NCBI GenBank assembly: GCA_028023455.1
Contig: JAQFVV010012477.1
Span: 2,316,650-2,380,649, forward strand
Length of the DNA stretch: 64,000 nucleotides
Source of the DNA: Epiperipatus broadwayi
Lineage: Eukaryota > Onychophora > Udeonychophora > Euonychophora > Peripatidae
Direction of reading: 5' to 3'
Positions within the stretch are counted from its first letter, which is position 1. Each line of letters begins with the position of its first letter. Below, in pieces: positions 35,341 through 48,847 of this stretch. Below the pieces are notes generated by a model. It saw only the letters and a program-made list of their open reading frames with translations, did no database searches and was not told the DNA's origin. The position numbers and the translations under genes are program-made.

Positions 35341-37754
35341 TTATTATTTGATTGCTGTTACTGACTCTCAAGATAAATTTTATTTTATTTGATTTACTTT
35401 TATTTTCATTGTTTTTAAATATTTCGACTAACCTCAAAACACCCTTAGTTCTCTCTAATTTCCATCTGACTATCAACAACCCTCACTAATAAAGTTATTT
35501 ATCTCTCTGGCTGCTTTTGACTCCTCTGTCATTTTAATTTACATTTCATACTTTATTCTTTTTATTTTATATTTTTAATTATTTATATTCTTAATATTAT
35601 AATTTGTTTGCCTTAGCCTATTTCTCTTCTCACACTGCTCGTGGATATCAACTTTTATTACTATGCCGTTTCGCATTTTTTTGAATTTTTAGTTTCAAAC
35701 TTTTAATTTTAATTAGGATGGGCCATTTATGGAACTTTGGCACCCATATTGGATGATATTTGTACTGATCCATTACCTTTTAGCAAGCTTAATTCATATT
35801 TTTTCTTGATACATTATTATTTTTATATCTTTTATTTTTATTATTTACTTATCAGACTTATTTATTACCATTTTACTTTGTGCAATTATTTAATTATATC
35901 TTTAATGCCTGTGGAAATGGATCATATCTTCAAGCAGAGGGGAAGGCTACCTTTGATAGATTAACCATCAATGATACCTATGGCCACATTGAGTCTATAC
36001 AAATGCACAGCTTGACTATATTTTCTGGCTATAGCAACCCTCAACTGCTCGAACAAAACTGGCCATCCAAAACATTTTATTTGTTTTGACAACAGTCTCT
36101 GGCACCAGCAACTACATGTTATATATAACCAGCATGTGACAACAGGCACATGAATTCAGTGTTTGAAATATCCCAAGCTAACTTCTACTCTTTATCAGGG
36201 ATCCAGTGCATTTTACTTAACATATACAAATCTTTATACCCTTAAATTAATGGTGACATAGGGATAAGAAAGGGAGAGAATAGACCAAATAACACTTATG
36301 CAAACATTATTTTTTATTCATGCACAGACATATTTAATATAATATAACATAATAAAACTTTACATAGAAAATATATAAATGATTACATTAAGGCTCAATT
36401 TTGTAATAGTCCTTCATTAACATTCTTGTCACTTCAAAATAAATAAGATGTCTAGACAGTTTATTGAAAATATATTTACCAAGGTTTTCATTAGTGTTAC
36501 TTTCCAACCAGTTGGCCTTTTGGTCTCCATTGATGGTTTTGTGGTGTTTTTTCCATTCTTTACATCAACAATGGAAGAGAAAGTATGTAGTAGCATCTAT
36601 TTTAAGTTCTTATTGAAATCTCAAGTTTTTATCTCCCTAATATTAGATTCTTAATTTCTCTAAATATTGATTTTTTATTTTATCCACATTTTAGGGTTTC
36701 ATTCATACTTGATCAATACATTTCGTTTTAAAAATAATTAAGAAAATGGCAATAGAAGGTATGCAAGCATCTGAATACTTCTCATAATCTTTTGCTAGCA
36801 ATAGAAAAAAAATACTGGAAATATTTTTAACGTTTTTCTCTTATGATATTAATATAGCTACTGTAAATCTTATTGAAATATGTAAATGTATAACCTTGTT
36901 CGAAGCAAAGTAAAATAATGCAGCGGATAGAAAAGGCATTTTTATGCTATACACTACATCATTGAATACATTTATAATAAAAAACAAAATAACATAATAT
37001 CTTATTGTAAATAATGCATGTATAAAGAAAAATAAATAAATTGAATAACTAATTTTAATGTGACTTATGAAATGTACCCTCATATGGAATAATGTTTAAT
37101 ATAATTTTATTAATTGGATTTTTTTGATAATTGGTGTTGTGATGATAATGAAAACATAAACGTACTTCATGAATAAAAAATATTTATTTACAATATGACA
37201 ATTCATTAGTACAATAAAATTAATTTATATGTTAAGGAGTAAACCTAACAGTTCAAATTACTACTGATATAAGTGTTAGTCTAACTTAAAGTAATATATA
37301 TCCCTCAAGCTAATCTGTAAAATCGTAATAATAAAATATACATTATATTTAAGCTGTTCTTACCCTTTGTTTAAAAGATTACCAATCAGTAATTATGTCC
37401 ACAGAATAGTAAACATATGCCTTTAAACAGACCACTAATAGATGATAACTAAATTATAATACTAGCAATGTTTAAAATTAGTGTGTAAATATAATTCTTA
37501 TGATATTGCAAACATAGGTGAGTACTACAAAAAATCATTCATATAGGTTTAAATTTATTAAAGCATATAAGGGGCGGAATAATAAAAAAATCTCAATACG
37601 AACATTAAAGTAATATATATGAAAATAACTTTTAATAGAATTAAGCAGTTTAGTACTTGTAAATACTTCAAATATGCTTCATCAAAGTATTCACACCAAT
37701 AAAATAAAGGTAAATACAAAATGAATGGTAATAAATAAATAGACATCTAGTTAC
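35341..37754. other. No firm feature
   Basis: A less AT-rich patch at about 35,920-36,240 lies upstream (minus sense) of the gag fossil and might be its leader or LTR, but no second copy is present to prove this. Short frames on both strands at 35,737-36,149 lack motifs. The rest is AT-rich. Confidence 0.45.
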
Positions 37755-37853
37755 ATGGTCTGGAAGTGACAAAGAAGCCACAAGCTCTTTTATCAATGGG
37801 CTTAATAAATACAAAGCAATGGGAATCATCAACATAATTGCTGAAATCAATGC
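37755..37853 (-). CDS. Weak candidate exon encoding a hydrophobic segment
   Basis: On the minus strand a 99 bp block is bounded by an acceptor-like CCACTGACAG and a donor-like GTAACT and is open in one frame for 33 residues. The translation includes ALYLLSPLIKELVASLSLP: a hydrophobic, membrane-like run followed by a polar turn. Its base composition is less AT-biased than the flanks. No family is recognised, the polypyrimidine tract is weak and no partner exon was found, so it may be chance. Another frame of the same stretch reads YVDDSHCF, which looks like a reverse-transcriptase motif but has no supporting context. Confidence 0.2.
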
Positions 37854-39686
37854 CTGTCAGTGGGTAGTATATCAATTAATAGATAAACAAGGCATGTATT
37901 TTTAATAATATATGGATATGCAACATGCACTCACTCTTATATGCATCAAAACACATATACTTTGACTAATGATATATGTGAAGCAATATAGCAATAATGG
38001 CATGGCAATATCATATACTAAGAATTAAAAAAATATTTTTGCCCACACATTAACTTCAAAACAGTACATTCATCCAGGTACTAAATATTCATCCAGATAC
38101 TAAATATATAAAAACTGCTTTACCCTGTACACATTTATACACTTAATAATAATGGAGTATTAATTCCGAGCTCTTAATAATTTGCGATTAAAACCTCTTA
38201 CTAATTCCCAGTGTAACACATATATTATTATAAATATACCTTACATAATACAAAAAATAATAATAAATTAGTAATGCATAAATAATCATTATGAGGAAAA
38301 CAATAATAATAATGATATCAATTTTATAAAAACACATTAAGCTTATTTTAACACATTGAAATAAGCTTGGGAGTTTGAAAGTTATTTTATTAAATAAAAT
38401 AAAAATAACTCTTTTAACTTATTCCACTATTTCATACAACAAAGTATAGCAAAGTTATATAGAGAATTCACAAATAAACTCTTAATAAGCTTTGCAGAAT
38501 ATCCCTAACTCCATACCGGTTTTTGCTACTGGATTCCTCAGTAAAGTGCTAGGATATTCAAGCATTGGATTAAAAATACCAGGAGAAGCCCAGCACTTTA
38601 TCTAATGGATAACTATTAAGTAGAAAATCTAAAATTTTCAGACATTCCATCTATCTAACTTAAATAGCCATATGGGACAAAACAAAGTTCATATACATCA
38701 TATATTAATAGCTTTAGCAATATAAAATCGCCAAAGCCTTAGTACAAAAAATCAAATTACAAATAAATCAAATCAGATGTCACATGACCTACTTTAAACA
38801 AGCTTGTATTACAAATGTTAATAGCAAAGTTTTTTATTAAATGCAGAAGAGACAATTACATGAATAAATATCTTAAAGCAGGAGTTTTTTAAAATATTGT
38901 CCATATTTTAATTTTTTTTTTAAAAAAAGAGGTTCAGCAAGCAGAACAGATATTTCAGGTAGACTTTTTAATTGCAGGTAATAAATGCTTTAATAATAAA
39001 ATGTTGAGATAATAGTATATGAAAGCAAATTCAAGTTATTTATTTTCAGCAGATTAATACAACACATTTTAAATAAAAGAATAAATAAATTATTGGAATT
39101 CTGATATAGTTTATTATTTGTATTGGATAAAAAACAAATATATAATCTTTTTTCCAAGATATTGAAAATATCAACATGGATAGCATTTTTCTTTAGTTTA
39201 ATTAAATGAAGAAATTTAAAATGATTATACTTTATTTTATCCTTTAAATTTGTGATAGTTTTAAAATACATCATTGCCATGTTGATTTCAATAATTTAAA
39301 TATAATAATTTTCAAAACAGTTCCTTGTAATAATAATAAGTGTGTTTTAGTCACTAATGTTTTAAAATAAATATTTTAAATTGTCTATATATAATTACTT
39401 CTTTCAATGTAAAGCACTTAGTAAAATACAAGAGCAATAAAATATTAATACTTGTAACTAGTTTATATAACTAAGAACAAAGAGTTAATAAACTGGTTTT
39501 CTAATAAAAAGTTCAAAATTAGCTAAAAGTTCATAGAAATTGTAAAATAAACATACTTATAAATTTTCCAGTAGTATTTTTCATATTTATGAAGCTCTGG
39601 AAACTCTTTTATAACAATGCAGCCTTTTGTATTTTTAATGAAATATTTTGTTCAATGATATAGAATATGCACAATTGAAGTAAGCC
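37854..39686. other. AT-rich DNA, nothing firm
   Basis: A 20 bp near-repeat (CATCCAGGTACTAAATA then CATCCAGATACTAAATA) lies at about 38,072-38,110. A 9 bp inverted pair, TAAAGTGCT and AGCACTTTA, lies at about 38,540-38,605. Neither is assigned. Confidence 0.5.
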
Positions 39687-39712
39687 TTGCTAACATAATT
39701 TCAAATGCTTTG

Positions 39713-39938
39713 AGCATTCCATCATCAGATTTTCAATTGGATGGACGGTTGAAGAGTTGGAGTGTGGAATAGATTGAAGCCTGTCCATTAAGTATGAGGT
39801 TTGGCTATCTTAATATATATCTGAGCACTTATAGCATATATGTGTGGAGATGGTAATCTGTACGAACTGATGATTGATTGCTGGTTTAGCATGAAATACG
39901 AATACTGGTGATTGTTTACGTTTTCAACATATATGTGT
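39713..39938 (+). repeat. Family A, copy III (plus-strand sense)
   Basis: Aligns along its length with the reverse complement of copy I: GCATTCCATCA, AGATTTTCAAT, GCTATCTTA, ATATATGTGTG, then AATCTG, ACGAACTGATGA, TGCTGGTTTAGCATGAAATA. The order is identical to copy I, with many point differences. Confidence 0.75.
39857..39909 (+). ncRNA. Decayed hammerhead in family A copy III
   Basis: CTGATGA (39,867-39,873) and GAAA (39,893-39,896) remain with a TGCT/AGCA stem between them. Relative to copy I a few extra bases separate the core from stem II, and stem I has several mismatches. It is probably inactive, but it confirms that the fold belongs to the family. Confidence 0.4.
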
Positions 39939-42900
39939 TCAAGTGTATCTGTGTTATGAGATAGTGTGGAGAGTGGTGGGGCATGTGAAAGTCTGTGCTC
40001 ATATACCCTATATATTATAAAATAATTACATAAAGTTAATCTTTTCAAAAGAAAAAAACCGAATTAGAGTAACAACTTATTTTTTATTTTTATTTTTTAA
40101 TGTATGTGTGCTTGGGAAAAATACTGCAAAGTTGATCATGTAGTAATTATGAAGCAATCAGAAATTGATATTGATGTAGGGATTTTAAACATTAACACAA
40201 CTTTAATCTTTTGATTAATCAGGTCACATAAAACTAGATTTGACCGTGAGATACCTAGAGAGTAATTAAAATATAATTTACTTTATTTTAATTACTAAAT
40301 AAAAAATTATTTATTTTATTCAAAGGAATACTTTTTTATTTTATTTAAAAGTTCCTAAAGAATTGTGATTTAACCCACTTTAATATTAAAATATACTCTT
40401 CACGAAATTTATTACTTTTTATTGAAGATAATCAACACTTTTGAAAATAATTTAATACTTAAAATAATTTATTTTACACTATCCCACTTTACACACATGC
40501 ACATAGATTCATACATATGACATACTAAAAAGCAATTAAATGTTACATTTAAAACAACTATGAAATTTATTGCAGCCTAATAAATAGAATTTTAAAAGAC
40601 AGCAAAAACAAAACTTTATTTATTGAAATTTATTTAAGATAGTATCTATTTTAAATTGACTTTACTCAAGCTTTACATAAAATTCTAATCTTAACAACTA
40701 TTAAATAAATTAACTAACATCTTTTAATAATCAGAATTTAAATGCACTTTAACACAAATCTTTTTTATTAATATAATGTAGATATATAATAAAGATTTTA
40801 TATAGTTTAAAATAGTAAAATTTATTTTGAAAAATAATTGCCTTTATTTTAAGTTAATAAAATAATTTTTATAATACTATTGAATGTTTTAACTCTCTTT
40901 GAACCAAATATAATGTGCAAGTAGGATCATTAAAATGTGAAGTTAGTTTTAATTTTTAGTAAAATTTGTTGCATAAATAATGAGACTTTTATAAGAATTT
41001 AAGTTTATTTTTACATCTATATAAGTGAATAAACATGAAAACGAATTCAAAGTAATATAATAAGAAATCAAAGAGAAAATTTTATTTATTTCAAAATATA
41101 TTCAATAATTAAATAATATATGAAGTCAGGGCAAATATAATATTTATTCAAACATGGCATGTGTCTGAAATCTTTTGAAATAAGTAAGAACAGATAAATA
41201 AAACATTATACAAAAGTAAACTAATAAAAATCATATAAATTTTATTTACAATAAATTTGTCACACACACACACAAAAAAAAGAGAATGAGTTTGTTAACT
41301 TTAATAACATTGATTATTAACCATAATCTATTTCAGGATGACAGAAAATTACCTTTTGGCTAATTCGCCCTCTGGTGAATTTTTTCGTAAGTATTAATGT
41401 AAAATGCATGTAAAATGGTATATTTTATTATAATAGTTTTTTTTTTGCTGAAAATTTTGTGCTAAAAGGCAGGAAATTCAAAATTCCCAGTCTAACAATA
41501 GACATAAGCCCCACCCTGATATGTTCAGCCATTGTCTGTTGCCAAGGCTGTAAAATATTTGGCATTTTATGACATTGTGGTTTCCAATGATGCAAAAACA
41601 TGTTTATTTGTGAATTTATTATGGTTTTAGATATTTTTTTAAAAATGATTTTCACTATATTTATTAGATATCAAGAAATATAAATTATTAATAACTTATT
41701 TTGACTTGAAGTATTTCAAAAATATAACATTATATTAGCAGCTAATGTAAATATGGTCTGAAGCAATTTACAAGATTAGTTTCTCGTAAACAATCTACTT
41801 TATATTTACACGCAAGAAAATATCACAATTTTGCAAAAATATTCAAAAAATTTAAACTTTTAAAGCATAATTTTTTAGATATAAGAGAAATAAATAATTA
41901 TTCATTTGGATGTTTAAAAATAATAAGAATTAAAAAATATTTCATTGATTTTATAAACTGAAAATAATCTTTCTAGAAATGATGACATATAAAGTCTTTG
42001 TTTTGATTGCAATCTCATTTTTTTAATATTTACAAAAACAAAATGTGAACATTTAAAATTATTTCAGTAGTAAATAAAAATATCTATCAAATGAAGTCAA
42101 ATTTATTATTTTCTGATAACTAATAATCATTTTATCATATATTTTACATTGATGTGTGAGACAAACAAAAATGTCAGAAATATCAGAAAAATAGCAAAAT
42201 TTGGTAGGGTTAATATAAACAGTGATTTTACTATTATTTATCAGAAAGGATTAAAGAAATATCAAAGAAAGTCTTTTAATCAATCCATATAAGTGCTGAA
42301 AAAGAAAAGCCAAACAAAGAATACCATAAATTATGTTTGTAAAATGGTATTTCAATATTTAGTAATCCTTTCGTTTGATTTGCTGTAAAGCATCAGACAT
42401 ATATAAATATATCTATCAAATCCATTTTTTCAAACATATGCTATTGATTGTATATGTGTAGATATACAAAGTGTTGGATCGAAAATTAATTTACCTAACT
42501 AAATAATAACTTATTTGAGAGTTCCAAATATTAATAAAAAAGTAAACATTCATAATAGTAATAAATAAATAAAAATCATTTGACTTTTAATAAAGCTCAA
42601 GTAAAAGTTTGAAATTTTAAAAGTGTTTAAACACAGTTCTTTATTTTGATCCTGTAATGTAATGACATTTTAAAAGATCTTAAAAGTGATTGGATTCCAT
42701 CAAGATGATGATTTAATCTTACATTGAGGAATTTATTGTACTTGCGTTTTCATGAGGTGATTCAACATTTCTCCAAACATCAAAATCAGTTGATTCATAA
42801 AAATAAACAACCATTCTCTTAGAATGTCTTCAATAATGGTAGATTTCTGCTTATTTGTAAGTAAAATGATCCTTTGAATTTATATTTCTTAGAGAAATTT

Positions 42901-45373
42901 TATTATATAATTGCTGTTACAATAACAATTATTTTGCCAAGTATAGATAGAATTGCAGTGGACCCATTAGCAGGCCTTTGAAAAAGATCAAGCAATCAAA
43001 CTCTTCCCCATCTTATTACCTTTTTTGCTGAACATTCTTCAAATTCAACTATTTAGAACACTTGTTATTTCTATGAATGGATGAGACGCCTGATGTTTAC
43101 AGAAACTGGGTTAAAAAGAGTAGGTATTTTTTTTATTTTTTAAAAATATTGATATATTTTCCTATTGCTGCCCTTACATAAGCATTATTACAATTCTTCT
43201 AGAATGACTGCCATTTGATGTACCATCTGATTGCCTTTATAGAAATTTTGTAGTTATACACACCTTTTAAATGATATTTGGAACTACAGGGTTAAATAAA
43301 TATTAAAAAAAAAACATATTTCAAACAATTCTATACACCATTCTATAAATATTTGAAGATATATATATACTCTAACTGAAGCCATACATAAATAGACAAT
43401 GTAATTTAGCCAATTTTAATTAGGATTTGGTTTATGATAAAAATTCCTCTTGATATTTATCTATACTTTGTGCGGATAGTTTAATGGAAATGATCTGAAG
43501 TATTTAACGATTGTTTAAATAAACATTTTCAATAAAAGATTTCAATAAAAGTACATTTGTTCAGAACAAATAAAGTAGAAACAAAAAAAAAATAGGTTTT
43601 TTTGATTAAAAGTAAAATGTGAATTAGGAATATAACTACAATATGTATATAATTTTAATTATAGTAGTTTTTTATAAACAGTAAATACTGTTATAGTAAA
43701 TAATGAACTCCCGTCTTAGAACTTGACACTAGCATAATAAAAAATAAAATCACTTTTTTTAGAGGTTCTATTTGTAATAAAGATGATCCAAAATCCTTAA
43801 TGCAGAGAGTGTAAATATTAATAAATCGTTTTTATGTTAATTTAACTGATTAATTTTTATTTAACAAAGTAAACAAATTGCTTTTTATTTTTTATTTTAA
43901 ATTTTAATTTTGTAATAAACATTAAACAATCTATATGTAAGAACGTAATTTATAACATGAAGATATATATATCCACAACGTTAATGACTATAGTTTTTTA
44001 AAGCATTTGTTATTTAAAACACGATCATGTTTAACGTTAAATGTATATAATATATTCGCGTTATGAATTATTGTATTATAAATATACATCGTAAGCCTGC
44101 TTGGAATAGAAATATTAACAAATTCTTTAGAATCAGTTAAAACCCAGATCTAGGGCAAATTAGCAGATGAAATGACTAATATACTACTATGCTTTTTTCT
44201 GTAATTATATATTGTTGATACAATATTGAATAAACATATAAACATTTTATCACATTTATCAATCCAATATCAAAAATAAAAGTCGTTATATAGAGAAAAT
44301 AAAATATAACAAACTAATAGAAAGAAATTGTGATAGTAATAGAAAATAAAAATCATTCTTTGGAAAATGTATTAAATATAAAAATAAATTGAAAACAAAA
44401 CAAAATGTAAACAATTTACGTCTTTAATATCAATTTCTAAAAATGCTTCGTATATTTAATACAATATTTGTACGTTTGTCTATAAGAAAGTTTTATATTT
44501 TATAATATCGTAAACAACATTTAAAAAACAAAGATTTTGGAAGTTAGAGTTGCTTTAAAAAATGACCATTTTATTGAAAAATTATATCAAGATTCAAAAT
44601 ATATTGTTTGCGAGCTTGTTTTTAGAACAACAACGACAAATATGTTCAAGTATTTTAAAAAAGGAATAGTTGTAAAAAAAGGAAACCCACAACCGATTAA
44701 TTCATTAACAAACACAGAAACAAAAAGAAACAACAAAACAGATATTTAATTTCTGCTTATTAAACATTTTTTTAAAGTTAAAATTATCATATATTAGCAT
44801 AAACCGACCTCTTTATTAAGACCTTAATAAAAATCTTTGCCTGCATTTCGCTAGAAAGCTTTTGTAGCTTCTTTTTAAGGATAGTCTTGGACAATATTAT
44901 TAATAATATTTTTCTTAATTTTTATTTTCTATTAAGCGTATGTGTTTTAATGCATGTAATATTGCTCATTTATAAAGAATTAATACACAAAAAACTCTAA
45001 AGTAGCATAAGAACCTTAAAAAAAAAAATATCACGTTTTAATAACATTTTCAAAAAAAATATCTATAAGTTGTGAATACATCTCTGTTTTACAATTATAT
45101 AATAATTAATACAAACACTTTTAAAAAAAAAACTTTACTAATAGCAAATTATATTATACAAGTTTTAACATGTATACAAAGTAAAAAAAAGAATTTGCAT
45201 GACTTATATACAAATTATAAATACATAATCAATACCACTAGTGTTTGAAGATAGATGAAGGTTCACTTATATGTAGATGAACGTATAATTTACATGCTTT
45301 ATATTATTCCAAAATAATGTACAACTAAGAAAAATATTGTTCTGCCAAATTTTGTTCCTAGCACTTATAGGTA
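39939..45373. other. AT-rich DNA, no recognised gene
   Basis: Points noted: a CA run at about 41,261-41,273; a short minus-strand frame at 41,428-41,655 without motif; a coding-like minus-strand stretch at 42,722-42,860; a plus-strand frame at 44,537-44,749 rich in Lys, Asn and Thr. None has a recognised domain. Confidence 0.5.
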
Positions 45374-45493
45374 AAAACAGGCAAAACTCACTATACATAT
45401 TACCATTCACTGCAAGCTACAGTAATTAATGGATGCCAGAAGGTTGTGCATAAAATCCCCATCTAGTGCCTACTCATCCAATATTCCCAGATT

Positions 45494-45528
45494 AGTTTCT
45501 GGATTGTAGCCTTCATCAGTAAGGAGCC
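45494..45528 (-). ncRNA. Decayed hammerhead, left arm
   Basis: On the minus strand CTGATGA (plus 45,513-45,519) is followed by a weak stem II (GG/CC) and GAAAC, then AATC. Stem I is only partly paired. This is the diverged partner of the right-arm ribozyme. Confidence 0.35.
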
Positions 45529-45564
45529 TTGGATCTGAGAGCACTGAACCTAGATCTTAGGATC

Positions 45565-45606
45565 TCTTCACTGATGAAGGCCACAAGCCAGAAACTAGTC
45601 TGGGGA
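45565..45606 (+). ncRNA. Type I hammerhead ribozyme, right arm
   Basis: The core CTGATGA is at 45,571-45,577. Stem II is GGC/GCC with loop CACAA, after an A-A opposition next to the core. GAAA is at 45,591-45,594. Stem III is AC/GT with loop TA, and the cleavage triplet is GUC (45,598-45,600). Stem I pairs TCTTCA (45,565-45,570) with TGGGGA (45,601-45,606): six pairs, two of them G-U. The tiny, palindromic stem III (ACTAGT) is typical of hammerheads described from Penelope-like elements and satellite DNAs. Confidence 0.7.
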
Positions 45607-45717
45607 TATTGGATGAGTAGGCACAAAATGGAGATTTTATGCACAAACTTTTTGGCATCCATTGATTACTCTAGCTTGCAGTGAGTGGCAATATGTATAG
45701 TGAGTTTTGCCTGTTTT

Positions 45718-47635
45718 GATAACAGTTATAAGCATGCATAAGAAGTGGTGATCATGTGATGTTTATTGGCTGTTCTAGGTAAATATCTTAGAGAATATAA
45801 ATATGTCAAATACTATTCTTGATTTTTTTTAGGAACATTGTATTTTTTGTTGTAAAAATTTAGAGAGAAGGCAGCAAGCCACATGGTTCTAAGACTATGA
45901 ATAATTAATGTGGCATTATAAGGAGGGAAGTTTTTAATAATTTTCTCAAGCAGTGTATAAAGATCAGAAGTACATACAGGTTTGTAAAATATGTTTTATA
46001 TCTTTTTGATAATTACAAGTTACATATAGGCTCAAGATTTAATTTAAAATGATTAATGAGAAAGGTTTTGAAAGAAATTGTGCCAAGTTATAAGTTAAAC
46101 AAAAATTTTAATTTTGGTTAAAAAATGCACATCTTTCAGAATTTGGTTAAAGTTTTGGCATTAAAGATTTTACAAAAATATTTATGTCAGAATGTATGAC
46201 CTTTTTTCAATATTTTCAAATGAAACAACTAAAAATTTGATATAATAATTATCCAACAGATCTGCATACACAATATCATGATCAGGAATAAAGGGATGAC
46301 TTATTGCATATGGAACTGGAACAAGACATATTAGAGGTGGAATAAAAGATTGTTATGTAAATTTTAGCTTTGATATAGGAGATAAATAATTGGGGAGATA
46401 TTTTATTAACAACACCTTTACAAATAGTAAAACAAGCATGTTTAATTGATAGAAAATGTACCAAACATCCCCAGATATATGAAAATGAGATTTGTAACAA
46501 TAGTCCTGTAGACTACAGTAAGCAAGTATACCATTTAGAATAGTTTTAACAATACAAACTTTTACAATAGGATAAAACAATTTTTGGCAGAAGGATTTAA
46601 TTCTGTATTGAACTTTCTGAAGACCAGAGAATTTAGATGATGACTTTAATGTGCTTTAGATAAATTGATTGGAAATTCCAAGAAAAAAATGACTATGTGC
46701 CTGTGAAAACTGCAAATGATTTTTAAGTTTAATAGAGCTTTTGCTAAGATAAATTTTATGTCAGTAATAAGATGTGTGTGCTTTAGAAGAAGTTTACTTA
46801 ATGTGCTAGACAATTATTTCCACTTTACCAGATTGGCATGTGATGTAATTTAATTTATTTATTTCTGAAATAATGTTATTCTGTGTTATAAAAATAGTGT
46901 GAGATTCATGGCAGATTTTAACTTTATAATGTGATGAGGAAAGCTTACTAAGGATAATATTGTTTAATGTTTAAAAATATTTTTTGCAAACATTGATCAA
47001 TATCCTTCAATGAGATAAGATGCAGTGTTTTAAGGTATTTTTTTCTAAGATAAAAAATTACATTAGTAAAATTATCATAAATGTAATATTCACATTAATG
47101 AAGGTGATTGTAATAACTAGAGTTTTTGTTTTATAGATGATTTTTACCATAATACTCATATGTATTATAATAGTTCTGTATTTGTTTCCTGGTCTGGTTT
47201 CTTAGTAACCAGTGACTAGGAGATTACATTTTACATGAATTTCATTCTCTATCCAATCAACTGACTGCTGATATAATACATTGAGCAGGCAAAATATATT
47301 CTAAGAAACTGAATGGCATCTCTGATGAACAAATGTAATCAGAACTTATAAAAGTTGGGCTTTACTTATTTATATTAATTTTCCTATTATATAATTTATT
47401 TTCCATCTTTTTATAATACAAATTTTGTTGTACCTTAGGCTTAATAATAAAAAGCTATTTACAACAGTAATTGAATATTTTTCTCTAGTGATATGATTAC
47501 TTCCTTTCACTCCAACTCAGCTCCAGGCAGAAAAAGAGAGATCACAATGCAGACACACTTTTTATAGCCAATGCTATCTGAATACATGACTTGCTCCATG
47601 CAAAACCCAGTTCCCAACATTTTTATTAAGATTAT
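45718..47635. other. No recognised gene
   Basis: Somewhat less AT-rich than average. Two overlapping minus-strand frames at 46,282-46,580 are hydrophobic and cysteine/tyrosine-rich without a motif I recognise. They could belong to an old retroelement. Confidence 0.45.
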
Positions 47636-47992
47636 GGCCTTAATAAATATTACTTTAAGTAATGAGTATGTGCTTTATAAATATAATTATTACAACTTTA
47701 TATTATCTGAATAGATTTCTTAGCATAAGATCTCAACACTGACTCGTAAATCAAAAGATTTCATAAATGTTAATGTGTGATAGAGTTTGTGGACATAATC
47801 AGTGAGGTATTTAATAGCCTTACACTCTCAAATCAAAATGCTTTAGATTCTCCTATTTATTTAGAATGTAGGTTAAGATAAGAATGGCCACTCTTGTCTT
47901 TTAAATAAAACTTGTGTTAAAGATTTGCTGAGGTCCTTACTGTCGGTTTTGCAGGTGCACAGTCTTAAGGTTATAGCCTTAATAAATATTAC
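47636..47992 (+). repeat. Family C repeat, diverged copy
   Basis: Runs from GGCCTTAATAAATATTACTTT through TAGATTTCTTA, GACTCGTAAAT, TGTGGACATAAT and TTATAGCCTTAATAAATATTACTTT. The same order of blocks is found at 54.25-54.87 kb. The terminal block appears at both ends, so this copy is itself part of a head-to-tail arrangement. Confidence 0.65.
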
Positions 47993-48847
47993 TTTATCTT
48001 TATTTTGAATTTTTAATTAATATAAATTTGTTAGATCTGTAAATCTGTTTATCAACTAATTACAAAGATAAGGTTACCACAGAAGAAAAAAAATTCCTTT
48101 CCATTAATGTTATTTTATATGTTATAAAATTATTATAAATTTTTCTTTTTTTGCTTACCAAAGTTAATAAACATGAATACATGTTTGAATAATGTTTGAT
48201 TGAATGATATGGCCACTTAGGATGTTACCTATACTTTATACCATCGGAACCTATTAATTAAACATAAAAAATATAATAAAAATGCAATTTCCATTTTTTA
48301 TTTATTTTTATTAAAGAAAATGCCCATTTATTTTTGCTGAAATAAACATTGAACAGTTCAAACCCATGTACCATAATGTTTTGGTACAATATTGTAATGA
48401 TCAAATATGTGCATTTGCGCAACAAAATCTAGAACTCTGAGAGATCATCCTAAGGCTGACCAGGTTTACGGTGGTGGAAGCCATGGCTCTGGCCTAACCA
48501 TAGTTTCTCTACCATTGCTCATAGACTTACAACCTTACAAATGACACAGTTGGGGTCACAGCAGCATTTCTCTTCTTCACGTGCCGGCAGTAGCTCAACA
48601 GTGGCACACAAGATGGGTAACAATGGGTATTTTATATAGCATATCTATATAGGCATCATGTGGCACACTTATTATTATTAATTATTTATAAAATTTCAAT
48701 AAATCACAAAGCTAATTACTAAAGGTTAAATAATAGTGAGTCGGTGAGCAAGACTAAGACAAGAAACTAGAGTAAATTTAAAATCAATTTAATAAATTCA
48801 ATGTAACAATAATTCAAAACATTATTATAGTAAGCAAGTTTTGGATT
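47993..48847. other. No recognised gene; less AT-rich patch
   Basis: About 48,420-48,640 is noticeably richer in G and C than its surroundings. On the minus strand a TATATAAAATACCC box lies at about 48,625-48,640, so this could be part of an old terminal repeat. No second copy lies in the window. Confidence 0.4.

Larger units (their letters stand above)
45374..45717. mobile_element. Foldback element with hammerhead motifs in both arms
   Basis: 45,374 to about 45,535 and about 45,556 to 45,717 are inverted repeats centred near 45,545. Shared landmarks are AAACAGGCAAAACTCACTAT, ATTAATGGATGCCA and its partner, AAATC-CCAT-type and CCTACTCATCCAATAT. Each arm has CTGATGA and GAAA in hammerhead spacing, on opposite strands. 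It has no coding capacity. Two head-to-head copies of a ribozyme-bearing terminal repeat, as in Penelope-like elements, are a plausible origin. Confidence 0.75.

Noticed and set aside
37768-37850. YVDD-like motif suggesting a reverse transcriptase
   Set aside because: Only the short motif appears; no other RT blocks lie on either side in compatible frames.
39687-39730. CTGATGA with hairpin and GAAA on the minus strand, a second hammerhead candidate
   Set aside because: Two unpaired bases separate the core from stem II, and no stem I partner exists downstream, so the hammerhead fold cannot close.
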